Source: a virus
IMG/VR virus record: IMGVR_UViG_3300025732_000083
Coordinates: 1-43,033 of that record
Strand: one strand, 5' to 3'
DNA: 43,033 nucleotides
Position 1 is the stretch's first letter. Every line of letters starts with the position of its first letter. The notes beneath the pieces are model-generated. The model saw nothing but the letters and a program-made list of their open reading frames with translations. It was not told the DNA's origin and did no database searches. The translations under genes were made by a program, and so were the position numbers. Shown one piece after another: positions 16,084 to 21,920 of this stretch.

Positions 16084-16774
16084 TCAATTCCTCAACTTTT
16101 TTCAGTATGCGGGTTACGGTGGTCGTTACCCACCTGCCCTTGCCGGACGGGGGTGGGATACGGCGCACGTTCATTTGTTCGGCAATCTTAGCCCGAGACA
16201 TATTGTTGTTTTCGTCGATTTCCAGAATGGTTTCGTAAAGTTCAATATTACGCTTTTCGGCCATCTCCAGCTTCTTTAGCCGGCCAGCTTCACGGACACC
16301 TTCAGGGAAATGACCACCCCGAAAGCCGCCCAGCTTCACGCCACGCAGTGCGGCTTGGGCAAGAGCGGCTTTGACACGTTCCGAGATACGGCGGCGCTCA
16401 AACTCGGCGACAGAAGCCATCTGGGTAAGGACCATGCGACCGACCGGCGTGGTGCAGTCCATGTCAGGAAAGTCGCCAAACAAGAGCGGCACTTCGCTGT
16501 CGGCCAGATGCAGCAGAAACTTCGCGTCACGCGCCAGCCGGTCCAACTTGGCCACGATGATCGTCGCTCTTTCCTTTCGGGCTACGCTCATCGCCGTGGC
16601 TAGTTCGGGTCGGTCGCTTTTGGCTCCGGACTCAACTTCGCGGAAGCTGGCTATGATCTGGCCGCCCTTGAACTCGACTAGACGCTGCACTGCGTCCTGT
16701 TGGGCGTCCAGACCCAGCCCAGACTGGCCCTGCTTGGCGGTGGACACTCGGTAGTAGGCTACGAACTTTTTCAT
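15974..16774 (-). CDS. Serine recombinase (resolvase/invertase family)
   Basis: A 266-residue site-specific recombinase. I start it at ATG 16774 because the domain begins there, with GGAGA upstream; a longer reading runs through poly-C tracts and is not credible. The catalytic domain shows YYRVSTAKQ (nucleophile Ser11), AKLDRLARD near residues 75-83, and the long helix EFERRRISERVKAAL. The C-terminal part (SRAKIAEQMNVRRIP, then RWVTTTVTRILKK) is a helix-turn-helix DNA-binding region. It lies between the two terminase genes, and its tail overlaps terL. Possible jobs are concatemer or dimer resolution, inversion of a segment, or integration. Confidence 0.9.
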   Translation of the reverse strand: MKKFVAYYRVSTAKQGQSGLGLDAQQDAVQRLVEFKGGQIIASFREVESGAKSDRPELATAMSVARKERATIIVAKLDRLARDAKFLLHLADSEVPLLFGDFPDMDCTTPVGRMVLTQMASVAEFERRRISERVKAALAQAALRGVKLGGFRGGHFPEGVREAGRLKKLEMAEKRNIELYETILEIDENNNMSRAKIAEQMNVRRIPPPSGKGRWVTTTVTRILKKVEELNERKHAAARKSLRSIHSRLQKQPRTVCKRSLGGGAG

Positions 16775-16809
16775 AAATTTTTTTTCTCCGGTCAGTGTTG
16801 ATCTGCACC

Positions 16810-16884
16810 GGGGGTGGGGGGGGGTTGGTCTGTGAGACCCTCCGCAGACACCGCCCCGGCCGGCCGAGGCCAGACGGGGGGGGG
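16810..16884. repeat. Two nine-G tracts
   Basis: Runs of nine G occur at 16816-16824 (preceded by GGGGGT) and 16876-16884, each followed by TTG. They are the longest homopolymers I noticed and lie in noncoding DNA between the small terminase and the recombinase. They could form G-quadruplex structures or vary in length; the count may also be affected by sequencing error. Confidence 0.7.
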
Positions 16885-16890
16885 TTGCCA

Positions 16891-16910
16891 AAAAACCAAC
16901 TGTGGTTTTT
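16891..16910. terminator. AT-rich hairpin, possible terminator
   Basis: AAAAACCA at 16891-16898 and TGGTTTTT at 16903-16910 form a perfect 8-bp stem with a four-base loop and T runs on either strand. It is weak in G-C pairs, so termination after the small terminase gene is only possible, not certain. Confidence 0.4.
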
Positions 16911-17050
16911 CCGCCACACTCCGGTCAGTGGGCGCTCACTTTCGTGGGCATCCACACACTGACCGCTTCGCGAATTAGGCCGGAATTCCTAATGATTCCC
17001 GCCACTTAATTACACGTCCGACAGCCAGTGTTGATTAGAGTGTAACTGCA

Positions 17051-17488
17051 TTACTCCCTTTCATCAATAGCTTCAATCACTTGGGGAGCAATTTTCCTCA
17101 GTGAATCCCCATGTAATCCGGCGATGCTGATGTTCACTAGCGCTCCCCGCTGTTCCCCCCAGTTCCCATGATCCATGCGGGACGCAAGCCATTTGCGTGC
17201 ATCAATGCTGACCCGCGCCACGTCCGGCGGCGTGACCCCCGCTTCAACATCGTCTGCCAACTGTTCAATTCGAGCGGCGTGGCTTGCGGCGCGCTCCACG
17301 CGTGCACGCGCGTAGCGGTCCGCCCGTTCCGGTGCGGTCAGCCACTTGTGAAGGCTTCCCATTGATACGGAGTACGCGGCGCAAAGGTTACGCAAGCTTG
17401 CCCCCGAAGCGATGGCGTCGAACACTTTTTCTTCGCCCACTTTTTCCAAAGTGGCAACGTCAGTTTTTCTTTTCGGCTTGCCTGCCAT
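17051..17488 (-). CDS. terS: Terminase small subunit
   Basis: A 145-residue protein starting with ATG 17488; TTG 17494 is a less likely alternative. The N-terminal half contains a helix-turn-helix (GASLRNLCAAYSVSMGSLHKWL, read in parts at about residues 30-55). Helical residues YARARVERAASHAARIEQ follow, and a C-terminal part contains RKWLASRMDHGNWG. This matches small terminase/TerS-like DNA-binding proteins that recognise the packaging site. It heads the late minus-strand operon, facing away from the small plus-strand genes. Confidence 0.85.
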   Translation of the reverse strand: MAGKPKRKTDVATLEKVGEEKVFDAIASGASLRNLCAAYSVSMGSLHKWLTAPERADRYARARVERAASHAARIEQLADDVEAGVTPPDVARVSIDARKWLASRMDHGNWGEQRGALVNISIAGLHGDSLRKIAPQVIEAIDERE

Positions 17489-17554
17489 TGTCAAAACCTA
17501 TTTTCGAATGAATTACGATTAAAAAATACCATGGCCTTAGATATGCTGAAAGGG

Positions 17555-17582
17555 TTGCATTCAGGTCAACGTGACATATAAT
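17555..17582 (+). promoter_or_regulatory. Sigma-70-type promoter for the plus-strand small-gene operon
   Basis: TTGCAT at 17555-17560 and a perfect TATAAT at 17577-17582 are separated by 16 bases. The spacer contains GGTCAACGTGAC with the inverted arms GTCA/TGAC, a possible operator. The -35 is weak but the -10 is consensus. Transcription would begin about 35-40 bases before the first gene of the operon. Confidence 0.7.
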
Positions 17583-17625
17583 CAGCTTACGCCGGATTGA
17601 CCGGCCAATAAAAAAAGGGGAAATG

Positions 17626-17883
17626 ATGATCGCCATACACACGAAATGCTTACCTTGCACCAACACTCGCGGCACACGCATTAAGGCATACACACGCACC
17701 GGCTTTACCGCGACGATACCTTACCCACACGCTGAATCATATGAAATCGCTCACTTTCAGGCCGTCAAAGCGTTGATTGAGCGCAACAAATTAGACTGGA
17801 ATCTTGACGGGATGCGATTCGGCGATAGTGCGGATGGCAAAGGCTATGTTTTCTGTTTTGCGGCGAGTGAGGTGCAACCATGA
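17626..17883 (+). CDS. Small protein of unknown function, first gene of plus-strand operon
   Basis: An 85-residue protein. ATG 17626 is preferred to the adjacent ATG 17623 because AAGGGG ends five bases before it. The sequence includes a CLPC pair near the N-terminus, GTRIKAYTRTGFTATIPYPH, and a helical middle (ESYEIAHFQAVKALIERN). Nothing in it identifies a family with certainty. It is the promoter-proximal gene of a five-gene unit of tiny proteins, a typical place for early host-interaction functions. Confidence 0.7.
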   Translation: MIAIHTKCLPCTNTRGTRIKAYTRTGFTATIPYPHAESYEIAHFQAVKALIERNKLDWNLDGMRFGDSADGKGYVFCFAASEVQP

Positions 17884-17966
17884 AACCCACCATCGCAGAG
17901 ATTATCGGCGCGGTTTTCGGCTTTGCATCGTTGGCCGTGTTCGTTTTTATGTGCTTGCTTTACTAA
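17880..17966 (+). CDS. Very small membrane peptide
   Basis: A 28-residue peptide starting in an ATGA overlap with the upstream stop. Residues about 5-26 are a single hydrophobic helix (IAEIIGAVFGFASLAVFVFM). Coupling to the gene before it supports translation. Function unknown; small single-helix phage peptides often modify membrane processes or other membrane proteins. Confidence 0.55.
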   Translation: MKPTIAEIIGAVFGFASLAVFVFMCLLY

Positions 17967-17980
17967 TTACGGGGGAAATT

Positions 17981-18172
17981 ATGAAAACAGATTTCAAAGT
18001 ATACCCGCGCAAAATCAACGTTTATTACCGCAACGTATTGACCGGCGGGGAGTGGAAATACTGCTATTCGACAAACGCATACCGCACTTGCCGAGAAGCA
18101 AGGGAAGCCGCTTTGCCGAGTATGCGCGGCTCGGAAGTTAAAACCAATTTTGCGAAAGGCGGTGCGGCATGA
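17981..18172 (+). CDS. Small basic protein of unknown function
   Basis: A 63-residue protein started at ATG 17981 because a GGGGGAAA site precedes it; an in-frame reading from 17804 would overlap two genes. It is Arg/Lys-rich with aromatic residues (KINVYYRNVL, WKYCYSTNAYRTCREARE). It overlaps the next gene by ATGA. No family is recognised. Confidence 0.7.
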   Translation: MKTDFKVYPRKINVYYRNVLTGGEWKYCYSTNAYRTCREAREAALPSMRGSEVKTNFAKGGAA

Positions 18173-18342
18173 AAATCGACGTGCGGTTTTTTATCTTTGA
18201 TTTTGAGGTCGAAGGCGGCCCCGATTATCGCGAATGTTCGGAGCGGGAGTTTCTCGAAACGGAGGGCGCAATTCGGTATGAGCGCAACACCGTGCGGGAA
18301 AACGGCGTTTCTCAAATTTGCCTGACAAAGGGGCTGATATGA
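18169..18342 (+). CDS. Small acidic protein of unknown function
   Basis: A 57-residue protein in the ATGA-coupled chain. The start is a beta-like stretch (KIDVRFFIFDFEVEGG), followed by many Glu and Arg. It could be a DNA-mimic or binding protein by charge alone, but there is no motif to support this. Confidence 0.65.
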   Translation: MKIDVRFFIFDFEVEGGPDYRECSEREFLETEGAIRYERNTVRENGVSQICLTKGLI

Positions 18343-18518
18343 CTATCCAAAAAGGCAACATTGGCGTCAACACGGCAAGCGATACCGCCGAACTATTACT
18401 GGTACTCGGTATTACCGAAAATGTAATACTCGCTCGGCCGCTCGGTGGCGGAACAGAACATATCTTTCCGGCCGCCAATTTCTGGCCGCTCATAACGAAA
18501 CTCAATCCGGCCGCGTAG
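18339..18518 (+). CDS. Small protein of unknown function, last gene of plus-strand operon
   Basis: A 59-residue protein overlapping the upstream stop by ATGA. A helical, hydrophobic middle (SDTAELLLVLGITENVILA) is followed by RPLGGGTEHIFPAANFWPL. The stop codon is followed within eight bases by a strong terminator, marking the operon end. No family is recognised. Confidence 0.65.
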   Translation: MTIQKGNIGVNTASDTAELLLVLGITENVILARPLGGGTEHIFPAANFWPLITKLNPAA

Positions 18519-18525
18519 CCGTCAA

Positions 18526-18557
18526 AATAAAACCCGTCATTCGTGGCGGGTTTTATT
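18526..18557 (+). terminator. Strong intrinsic terminator
   Basis: AATAAAACCCG at 18526-18536 and CGGGTTTTATT at 18547-18557 form a perfect 11-bp stem with a 10-base loop. A and T flanks on both sides mean it could work in both directions. It ends the plus-strand operon eight bases after its last stop codon. Confidence 0.9.
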
Positions 18558-18571
18558 GTGCCGGTTAGGTT

Positions 18572-18833
18572 AGTGAGTGCTCACTTCGGGGAAGCTTCAT
18601 CACTTCATCGCCACGGGATCGCACCGAACTGATGCGGGTATGAGGCACAAGCGGGTATGAAATAAAAAGGTCATGCGGTTTACAGGCCCGTAGAGCGTTT
18701 TTTCTTATCAGGGGTCATCGACATATACCCTTGACCTGAAAACGCCGTGGCGGTACCTTAAATTCAATTTAAACGGTATCGGCGCATGATAAGCAAAACT
18801 CGCTTTGCGCCCGCCGGTGAAGTGAGTGCTCAC
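18572..18833. repeat. Pair of AGTGAGTGCTCAC motifs (operator-like)
   Basis: AGTGAGTGCTCAC occurs at 18572-18584 and 18821-18833, an exact 13-bp direct repeat 249 bases apart; each copy is itself an inverted repeat (GTGAG/CTCAC). A related AGTGGGCGCTCACT lies at 16927-16940, beside the recombinase. Dyad symmetry and repetition suggest a dimeric DNA-binding protein. Which protein binds is unknown. Confidence 0.6.
18751..18781. promoter_or_regulatory. Long imperfect palindrome
   Basis: TTAAATT-C-AATTTAA is a perfect 7-bp dyad (18758-18772), extended by CGGTACC on the left and GGTATCG on the right after a two-base bulge. TTGACC, a possible -35, lies 17 bases upstream of TACCTT, so the palindrome overlaps the -10 region of a possible rightward promoter. 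It may be an operator, or a strand-opening element of the origin. Confidence 0.5.
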
Positions 18834-18840
18834 ACTCATA

Positions 18841-18872
18841 TCATTTCAACATCATGTCATTTCGACATCATC
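18841..18872. repeat. Two tandem 16-bp repeats
   Basis: TCATTTCAACATCATG is followed directly by TCATTTCGACATCATC, differing at two positions. The pair lies eight bases after the second AGTGAGTGCTCAC motif. It may be a further protein-binding site of the proposed origin or control region. Confidence 0.6.
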
Positions 18873-19084
18873 GGGGAACGGGGCGCTGGCTCCATTTCGG
18901 CTGACCCCAACCCACCCCGTAGAAAAATATTTAAATTGTTCGAAATTTGAGGTTCCGAAGTTTTGGGGCCAAGGATTTGAATTGCATTTGCAACAACTCG
19001 ACAATGTTGTCATGCCGGCAACAGCGCCGGCCGCCGCCTTCTTCTCGGACACGCTGTGGATTTATACAGTTGTCAAAAGCACCA

Positions 19085-19407
19085 CTGAACGACTGAACGA
19101 TCTGAAGCATTTTCCGGGTTTTTCTCTAGTGTTTTACTATTTTTCTCAATATTTTTAGCTTACTAGGCGGATTTTATACAAAATGCTTCAGTCCTTCAGG
19201 AATTTGGAAAAATGCTTAAAAATCAAGGACTTGCGGGCTGAAGCATTTTTGCCGGCTGAAGCATTTGCTTCAGGACTTTTCACATTATGAAACGCCGACA
19301 AGACGTGTAAGTTTCGCGTAAGTTTTGTAACAAGAAATGCTTCAGATGCTTCAGGATTTTCCGTTATCAAATTGTACATACTTCAGTCGTTCAGCCTTAT
19401 CGTTCAG
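19085..19407. repeat. Array of CTGAA-based iterons, probable replication origin
   Basis: The 11-mer CTGAAGCATTT occurs at 19102, 19238 and 19256, and inverted (AAATGCTTCAG) at 19181 and 19335, with partial copies at 19210 and 19346. CTGAAGCA-TT-TGCTTCAG at 19256-19273 is a perfect dyad. A second unit, CTGAACGA, is tandem at 19085-19100 and inverted at 19387-19394 and 19400-19407, so the array is flanked by facing copies. Counting shorter CTGAA(C/G) matches there are about thirteen. AT-rich DNA and a DnaA-like box adjoin it, which is the classic makeup of an iteron origin. Confidence 0.75.
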
Positions 19408-19621
19408 ACAACTTTCCGCACGCCAAAAGGGCCGCCACAACCCCCTCAAAGCAGGCCGGCTCCAACCCTTTTGTTTTCAAAAAAGTATTGAACCGGCCAC
19501 CACTTGACACCACAAATCGTGCTTCCCGACGGATTATTTCGACCTTCTCCACGTCGCCAGCAAGCGCCACGGTGTTGCGGATACGCTCCGCAGGCGTGTA
19601 TTTTTTCCACTCAGCGGCCAT
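19397..19621 (-). CDS. Small protein of unknown function, end of early operon
   Basis: A 74-residue basic protein (AAEWKKYTPAERIRNTVAL, VEKVEIIRREARFVV, FNTFLKTKGLEP). Its last codons run through one of the CTGAACGA repeats. It overlaps the preceding gene by 11 bases. It might bind nucleic acid, given charge and location next to the proposed origin, but no motif shows it. Confidence 0.65.
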   Translation of the reverse strand: MAAEWKKYTPAERIRNTVALAGDVEKVEIIRREARFVVSSGGRFNTFLKTKGLEPACFEGVVAALLACGKLSER

Positions 19622-19826
19622 TGATGCGCCTCATTTTTTCCTGTTGTTCGTAGTCATTTCGGCAATGTTCGTCACAGAACAGACTGCCTTTCAGCAGGCT
19701 GTCCATGAGCGTTTCGTTGCAGAAGTAACAATGCCCTGTGGGCTTCATGCGCGGCCGAACAGCGCCCACTGTGGCGGCCAGCAGCACCTCGGCCAAGTCG
19801 TTTGCGCGATCAACTTCGTCTGCCAT
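19611..19826 (-). CDS. Small zinc-finger protein (DksA/TraR-like)
   Basis: A 71-residue protein with Cys33-x2-Cys36 (HCYFCNE) and Cys51-x3-Cys55 (FCDEHC), followed by RNDYEQQEKMRRI. The spacing and the tail after the second Cys pair resemble short phage-borne DksA/TraR-type proteins that contact RNA polymerase. The acidic coiled-coil tip is not evident, so a general zinc-binding role is the safe reading. Confidence 0.7.
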   Translation of the reverse strand: MADEVDRANDLAEVLLAATVGAVRPRMKPTGHCYFCNETLMDSLLKGSLFCDEHCRNDYEQQEKMRRINGR

Positions 19827-19828
19827 AG

Positions 19829-20161
19829 CTATCGAATCCGTCCAGTTTCAAGGTGTTTAATCAGCCAGCCGAGATACACCGCAGCCTTCTTGTAGTCCTT
19901 CACCGCGTCGTCCTTATGCCCGGCTCGGCTCAAATATTTCATTGCAGTCAGCCGCAAATGACCACGAAACTCGTCAACACTCGACTTCGCCGCCATGTAG
20001 TCAATGGTCTCAATACCGCCGACGTTGTAGTGCGCCGGGTTCACAATCTCGTCGTGTGCCCCAGCCAAATTCAACGCCGGCACCGGCTGGCAGTTGGGAC
20101 AGATCATGCCCAGCGCGGCCGTGTGATTGCTGCACACATACTTTGGGTCGTACTTAGTCAT
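19829..20161 (-). CDS. DUF3310 protein (SaV-like)
   Basis: A 110-residue protein. The DUF3310 core is clear: VNPAHYNVGGIETIDYMAAK, then FRGHLRLTAMKYLSRAGHKDD and KKAAVYLGWLI. The family is common in phages and is sometimes annotated as nucleotide kinase-related, without firm biochemical proof. Two extra Cys pairs at the N-terminus (VCSNH, CPNC) could bind zinc, which is not typical for the shortest family members. Confidence 0.88.
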   Translation of the reverse strand: MTKYDPKYVCSNHTAALGMICPNCQPVPALNLAGAHDEIVNPAHYNVGGIETIDYMAAKSSVDEFRGHLRLTAMKYLSRAGHKDDAVKDYKKAAVYLGWLIKHLETGRIR

Positions 20162-20351
20162 TCAATGGTCCTCTTGTTTCCAGCAGCAACTTGGCTGCCA
20201 TTTGTAAGGTAAAAAATACGTCGGGTGCGTAGTCCATGGACGTGTGAATGATGATCTGGCCGTCATCAGCCCGGATGCCCAATACCACCACCTCGTCGTA
20301 GTTCTCAGCGATTGCTGCTTCCAACGCCACGTCTACGCTAGTCAGTTCCAT
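20154..20351 (-). CDS. Small conserved-type phage protein, unknown function
   Basis: A 65-residue protein from ATG 20351; an upstream in-frame start would lengthen it through the neighbouring gene. It reads as a small alpha-beta domain (VVVLGIRADDGQIIIHTS, then FFTLQMAAKLLLE), of a kind often seen in podovirus early regions. It overlaps the next start by 8 bases. Confidence 0.7.
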   Translation of the reverse strand: MELTSVDVALEAAIAENYDEVVVLGIRADDGQIIIHTSMDYAPDVFFTLQMAAKLLLETRGPLND

Positions 20352-20496
20352 GTCGTGCCCTTTTGAAAATAGCTTCGGCAAACGCAATGACCTCCGGCAA
20401 ATCAGCATCGCCCCGGATAAACCAGTCGTCCGAACAATCAACTTTGTCGATCAGCCAACAATCACGCGCGACACTCAATATGTCGTCTTTGCTCAT
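20338..20496 (-). CDS. Small acidic protein of unknown function
   Basis: A 52-residue protein from ATG 20496, overlapping the upstream stop by ATGA and the downstream start by 14 bases. It is acidic (DDILSVARDCWLIDKVDCSDD), with a helical C-terminus (LPEVIAFAEAIFKRAR). It was found by following the coupled chain of genes. No family is recognised. Confidence 0.6.
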   Translation of the reverse strand: MSKDDILSVARDCWLIDKVDCSDDWFIRGDADLPEVIAFAEAIFKRARHGTD

Positions 20497-20828
20497 TTCC
20501 ATATAATTCCCGCGTCCTTCAAATCGTCGTACGGCGAATAATCGTCTCGGTCGTCCATCAAATCTTCCACCTTACGCCGGGCTGCGGCCTGACGTTTGAC
20601 GATGGACTTTGTCACTTTGGGTTCTGCACTTTTCGGCTTGGCGGGTTTTGCGGTGCTTCTTGGCCGACCTCTGGCCGCTGGTAGATAGACGTCGTCAATC
20701 CGCTCCACCGTGACGTAACGTACTCCGCAAGCAACGCATACTCGTCGGCGGCGGACCACGTCCGCATCAATGTCCTGACGTGAATCCTGCACCGCCAAAT
20801 CACTGCCTTTACACTGCGGGCATTTCAC
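20493..20828 (-). CDS. Zinc-ribbon protein resembling the NrdR N-terminal domain
   Basis: A 111-residue protein beginning with GTG in a GTGA overlap. CPQC at the N-terminus and CVACG near residue 33 form a four-Cys zinc ribbon. The segment between, VQDSRQDIDADVVRRRR, matches the DNA-binding ribbon of NrdR, a repressor of ribonucleotide reductase genes. The ATP-cone of true NrdR is absent, replaced by a Lys/Ala/Pro-rich linker and an acidic tail (DDRDDYSPYDDL). It is probably a phage transcription modulator. Confidence 0.75.
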   Translation of the reverse strand: MKCPQCKGSDLAVQDSRQDIDADVVRRRRVCVACGVRYVTVERIDDVYLPAARGRPRSTAKPAKPKSAEPKVTKSIVKRQAAARRKVEDLMDDRDDYSPYDDLKDAGIIWK

Positions 20829-21250
20829 TGATTCTTCTCCCGCAGCATTGGGTGGCGGTGGTAGCAGGTCACGCCGTCAAGCATCTGCTCTGCGCCATTG
20901 TATTCGGCGCAATGGCATTCATTCCCGCATGGCTCAGTTACTTCCCGTCCGATCAGAAGGCTATGCTTGATCGCCAAGTCTTGCAGATCAAAACCATCGG
21001 GCATGGAATGCGGAAAATCAGCCAGCACTTCACGCGCAAATTGCACTAATCTGTTGTGTGGTGATGGCAAATCTTGCTGCTGTGGTGGGGCGTTGACGGT
21101 CAATATGCCATCCTGCTTTGCGCCGCACTTTGTGCATTCGATTTCCATCAGGTACTTGTCTGCCACCGGCTCCGGTTCAGGCTGTGCTGCGTTTCTTGCT
21201 TGCTGTTGGGGCGATGCCCATGTCAGACCCATCTTTGCTTGATCGCTCAT
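20825..21250 (-). CDS. Cys-containing protein of unknown function
   Basis: A 141-residue protein with possible zinc sites (CTKCG, then CGNECHC) separated by a Gln/Pro-rich region and a helical middle (NRLVQFAREVLADFPHSM). It is chained by 4-base overlaps on both sides. Its organisation resembles the next gene upstream: both have a Pro/Glu linker (PEPEP) and Cys pairs, so the two may be distantly related. Confidence 0.65.
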   Translation of the reverse strand: MSDQAKMGLTWASPQQQARNAAQPEPEPVADKYLMEIECTKCGAKQDGILTVNAPPQQQDLPSPHNRLVQFAREVLADFPHSMPDGFDLQDLAIKHSLLIGREVTEPCGNECHCAEYNGAEQMLDGVTCYHRHPMLREKNQ

Positions 21251-21744
21251 GTGTTCTTCTCCTTTAGCTTGGCTTCGATGGCTTCAGCAAACCATTTAAA
21301 ACCTAACGGCAATCGTTTTGCTTCGCCGTCAGTTTGTGCTAAACAGTCAAACATTTCCTCATCCGTCAGCCCCTGCCATTCGCGCTGTGGTGGGGCAATT
21401 GCTTTTTCGATGGCATCACATAACCATGAAGGCGGGGATAAATCGGCGTGTTCGCCATCGCTAGCCAACATTGCAGACCAACGACCCAGACATTCCCAAA
21501 GATGCGCCACCGGCTCCGGTTCATTGCGCTCTGGTGGATTGCTAAGTGCCACGCACCCTGTCTTGGCGGTGCAGTGATCTCCATCACAGGCTTGGCAATG
21601 CCCATCGTCTTTTGGTTCAGGCTGCGCGAGTCGGGCGCGGAGGGTTTCGATTAATTCTAAATGTGTACTTGCAAATCGCTGTTCAAACCATTTCAACGCA
21701 TCCAGCACCTGCTGCGCTTCCTCGCGTGTTAGTGTGATTGTCAT
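21247..21744 (-). CDS. Cys-containing protein of unknown function
   Basis: A 165-residue protein. The N-terminal helix begins TREEAQQVLDALKWFEQRF, then CQACDGDHC, a Cys cluster that may bind zinc. The C-terminal half is helical and ends in FKWFAEAIEAKLK. Similar modular proteins with PEPVAHLW-type linkers are common in phages of Burkholderiales and related hosts; their role is not established. Confidence 0.65.
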   Translation of the reverse strand: MTITLTREEAQQVLDALKWFEQRFASTHLELIETLRARLAQPEPKDDGHCQACDGDHCTAKTGCVALSNPPERNEPEPVAHLWECLGRWSAMLASDGEHADLSPPSWLCDAIEKAIAPPQREWQGLTDEEMFDCLAQTDGEAKRLPLGFKWFAEAIEAKLKEKNT

Positions 21745-21920
21745 TTTCCCCTCTGTAATTTTTTGTAGACATCCAGAACCAGCGCTTTGATCTGGTCCGG
21801 GTAGTAGTAATAAATATTTCCAAAATGCTTGATGCCCAGTTCTTCAATTTCACGGGCGGTAAGGCGGCGCAGCTTGATCGGCAATTCGTCTTCATCAAAC
21901 AATTGCCGCTGGCGGGTCAC
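21741..21920 (-). CDS. Small basic protein of unknown function
   Basis: A 59-residue protein. I choose GTG 21920 because it overlaps the upstream stop (GTGA) and has AGGGGG eight bases before it; an upstream GTG at 21947 would give a long overlap. The sequence holds RLTAREIEELGIKHFG and a Tyr run (NIYYYYPDQ). Nothing identifies a function. Confidence 0.65.
   Translation of the reverse strand: MTRQRQLFDEDELPIKLRRLTAREIEELGIKHFGNIYYYYPDQIKALVLDVYKKLQRGK

Larger units (their letters stand above)
16786..16965. repeat. CGGTCAGTG repeats upstream of the recombinase gene
   Basis: CTCCGGTCAGTG occurs as an exact 12-bp direct repeat at 16786-16797 and 16919-16930. An inverted copy of its core, CACTGACCG, lies at 16957-16965. 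The second and third form a 9-bp inverted repeat with a 26-base loop. A shorter relative, CAGTGTTGAT, is at 16793-16802 and again at 17026-17035. A recombinase crossover site and a terminase packaging site are both reasonable guesses. Confidence 0.7.
18558..19396. other. Noncoding signal-rich region between convergent operons
   Basis: This 0.84-kb stretch has no convincing gene; the open frames in it lack ribosome sites and run through repeats. It contains operator-like motifs, a palindrome, a tandem repeat and CTGAA-based repeats in both orientations (each listed separately). It also contains GACAATGTTGTC (19000-19011), a GCCGGC hairpin (19014-19031) and a DnaA-box-like TGTGGATTT (19055-19063, seven of nine bases to consensus). 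The part at about 19117-19190 is very AT-rich. I infer a replication origin, possibly with regulatory sites. Confidence 0.65.

Noticed and set aside
16632-16955. Longer recombinase starts through the poly-C tracts (to 16891) or an alternative frame there
   Set aside because: The longer recombinase reading starts at TTG and adds low-complexity Pro/Gly sequence encoded by the G tracts. The conserved domain begins exactly at ATG 16774, which has a ribosome site.
18826-19379. Open frames within the noncoding gap (18826-19158 plus, 19188-19379 minus)
   Set aside because: No ribosome sites, no motifs, and the minus frame is made of iteron sequence, which gives repeated EASEAF-like residues.
20493-20828. 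Full NrdR repressor
   Set aside because: Only the zinc-ribbon part is similar; the ATP-cone domain is missing and no ribonucleotide reductase gene is seen.
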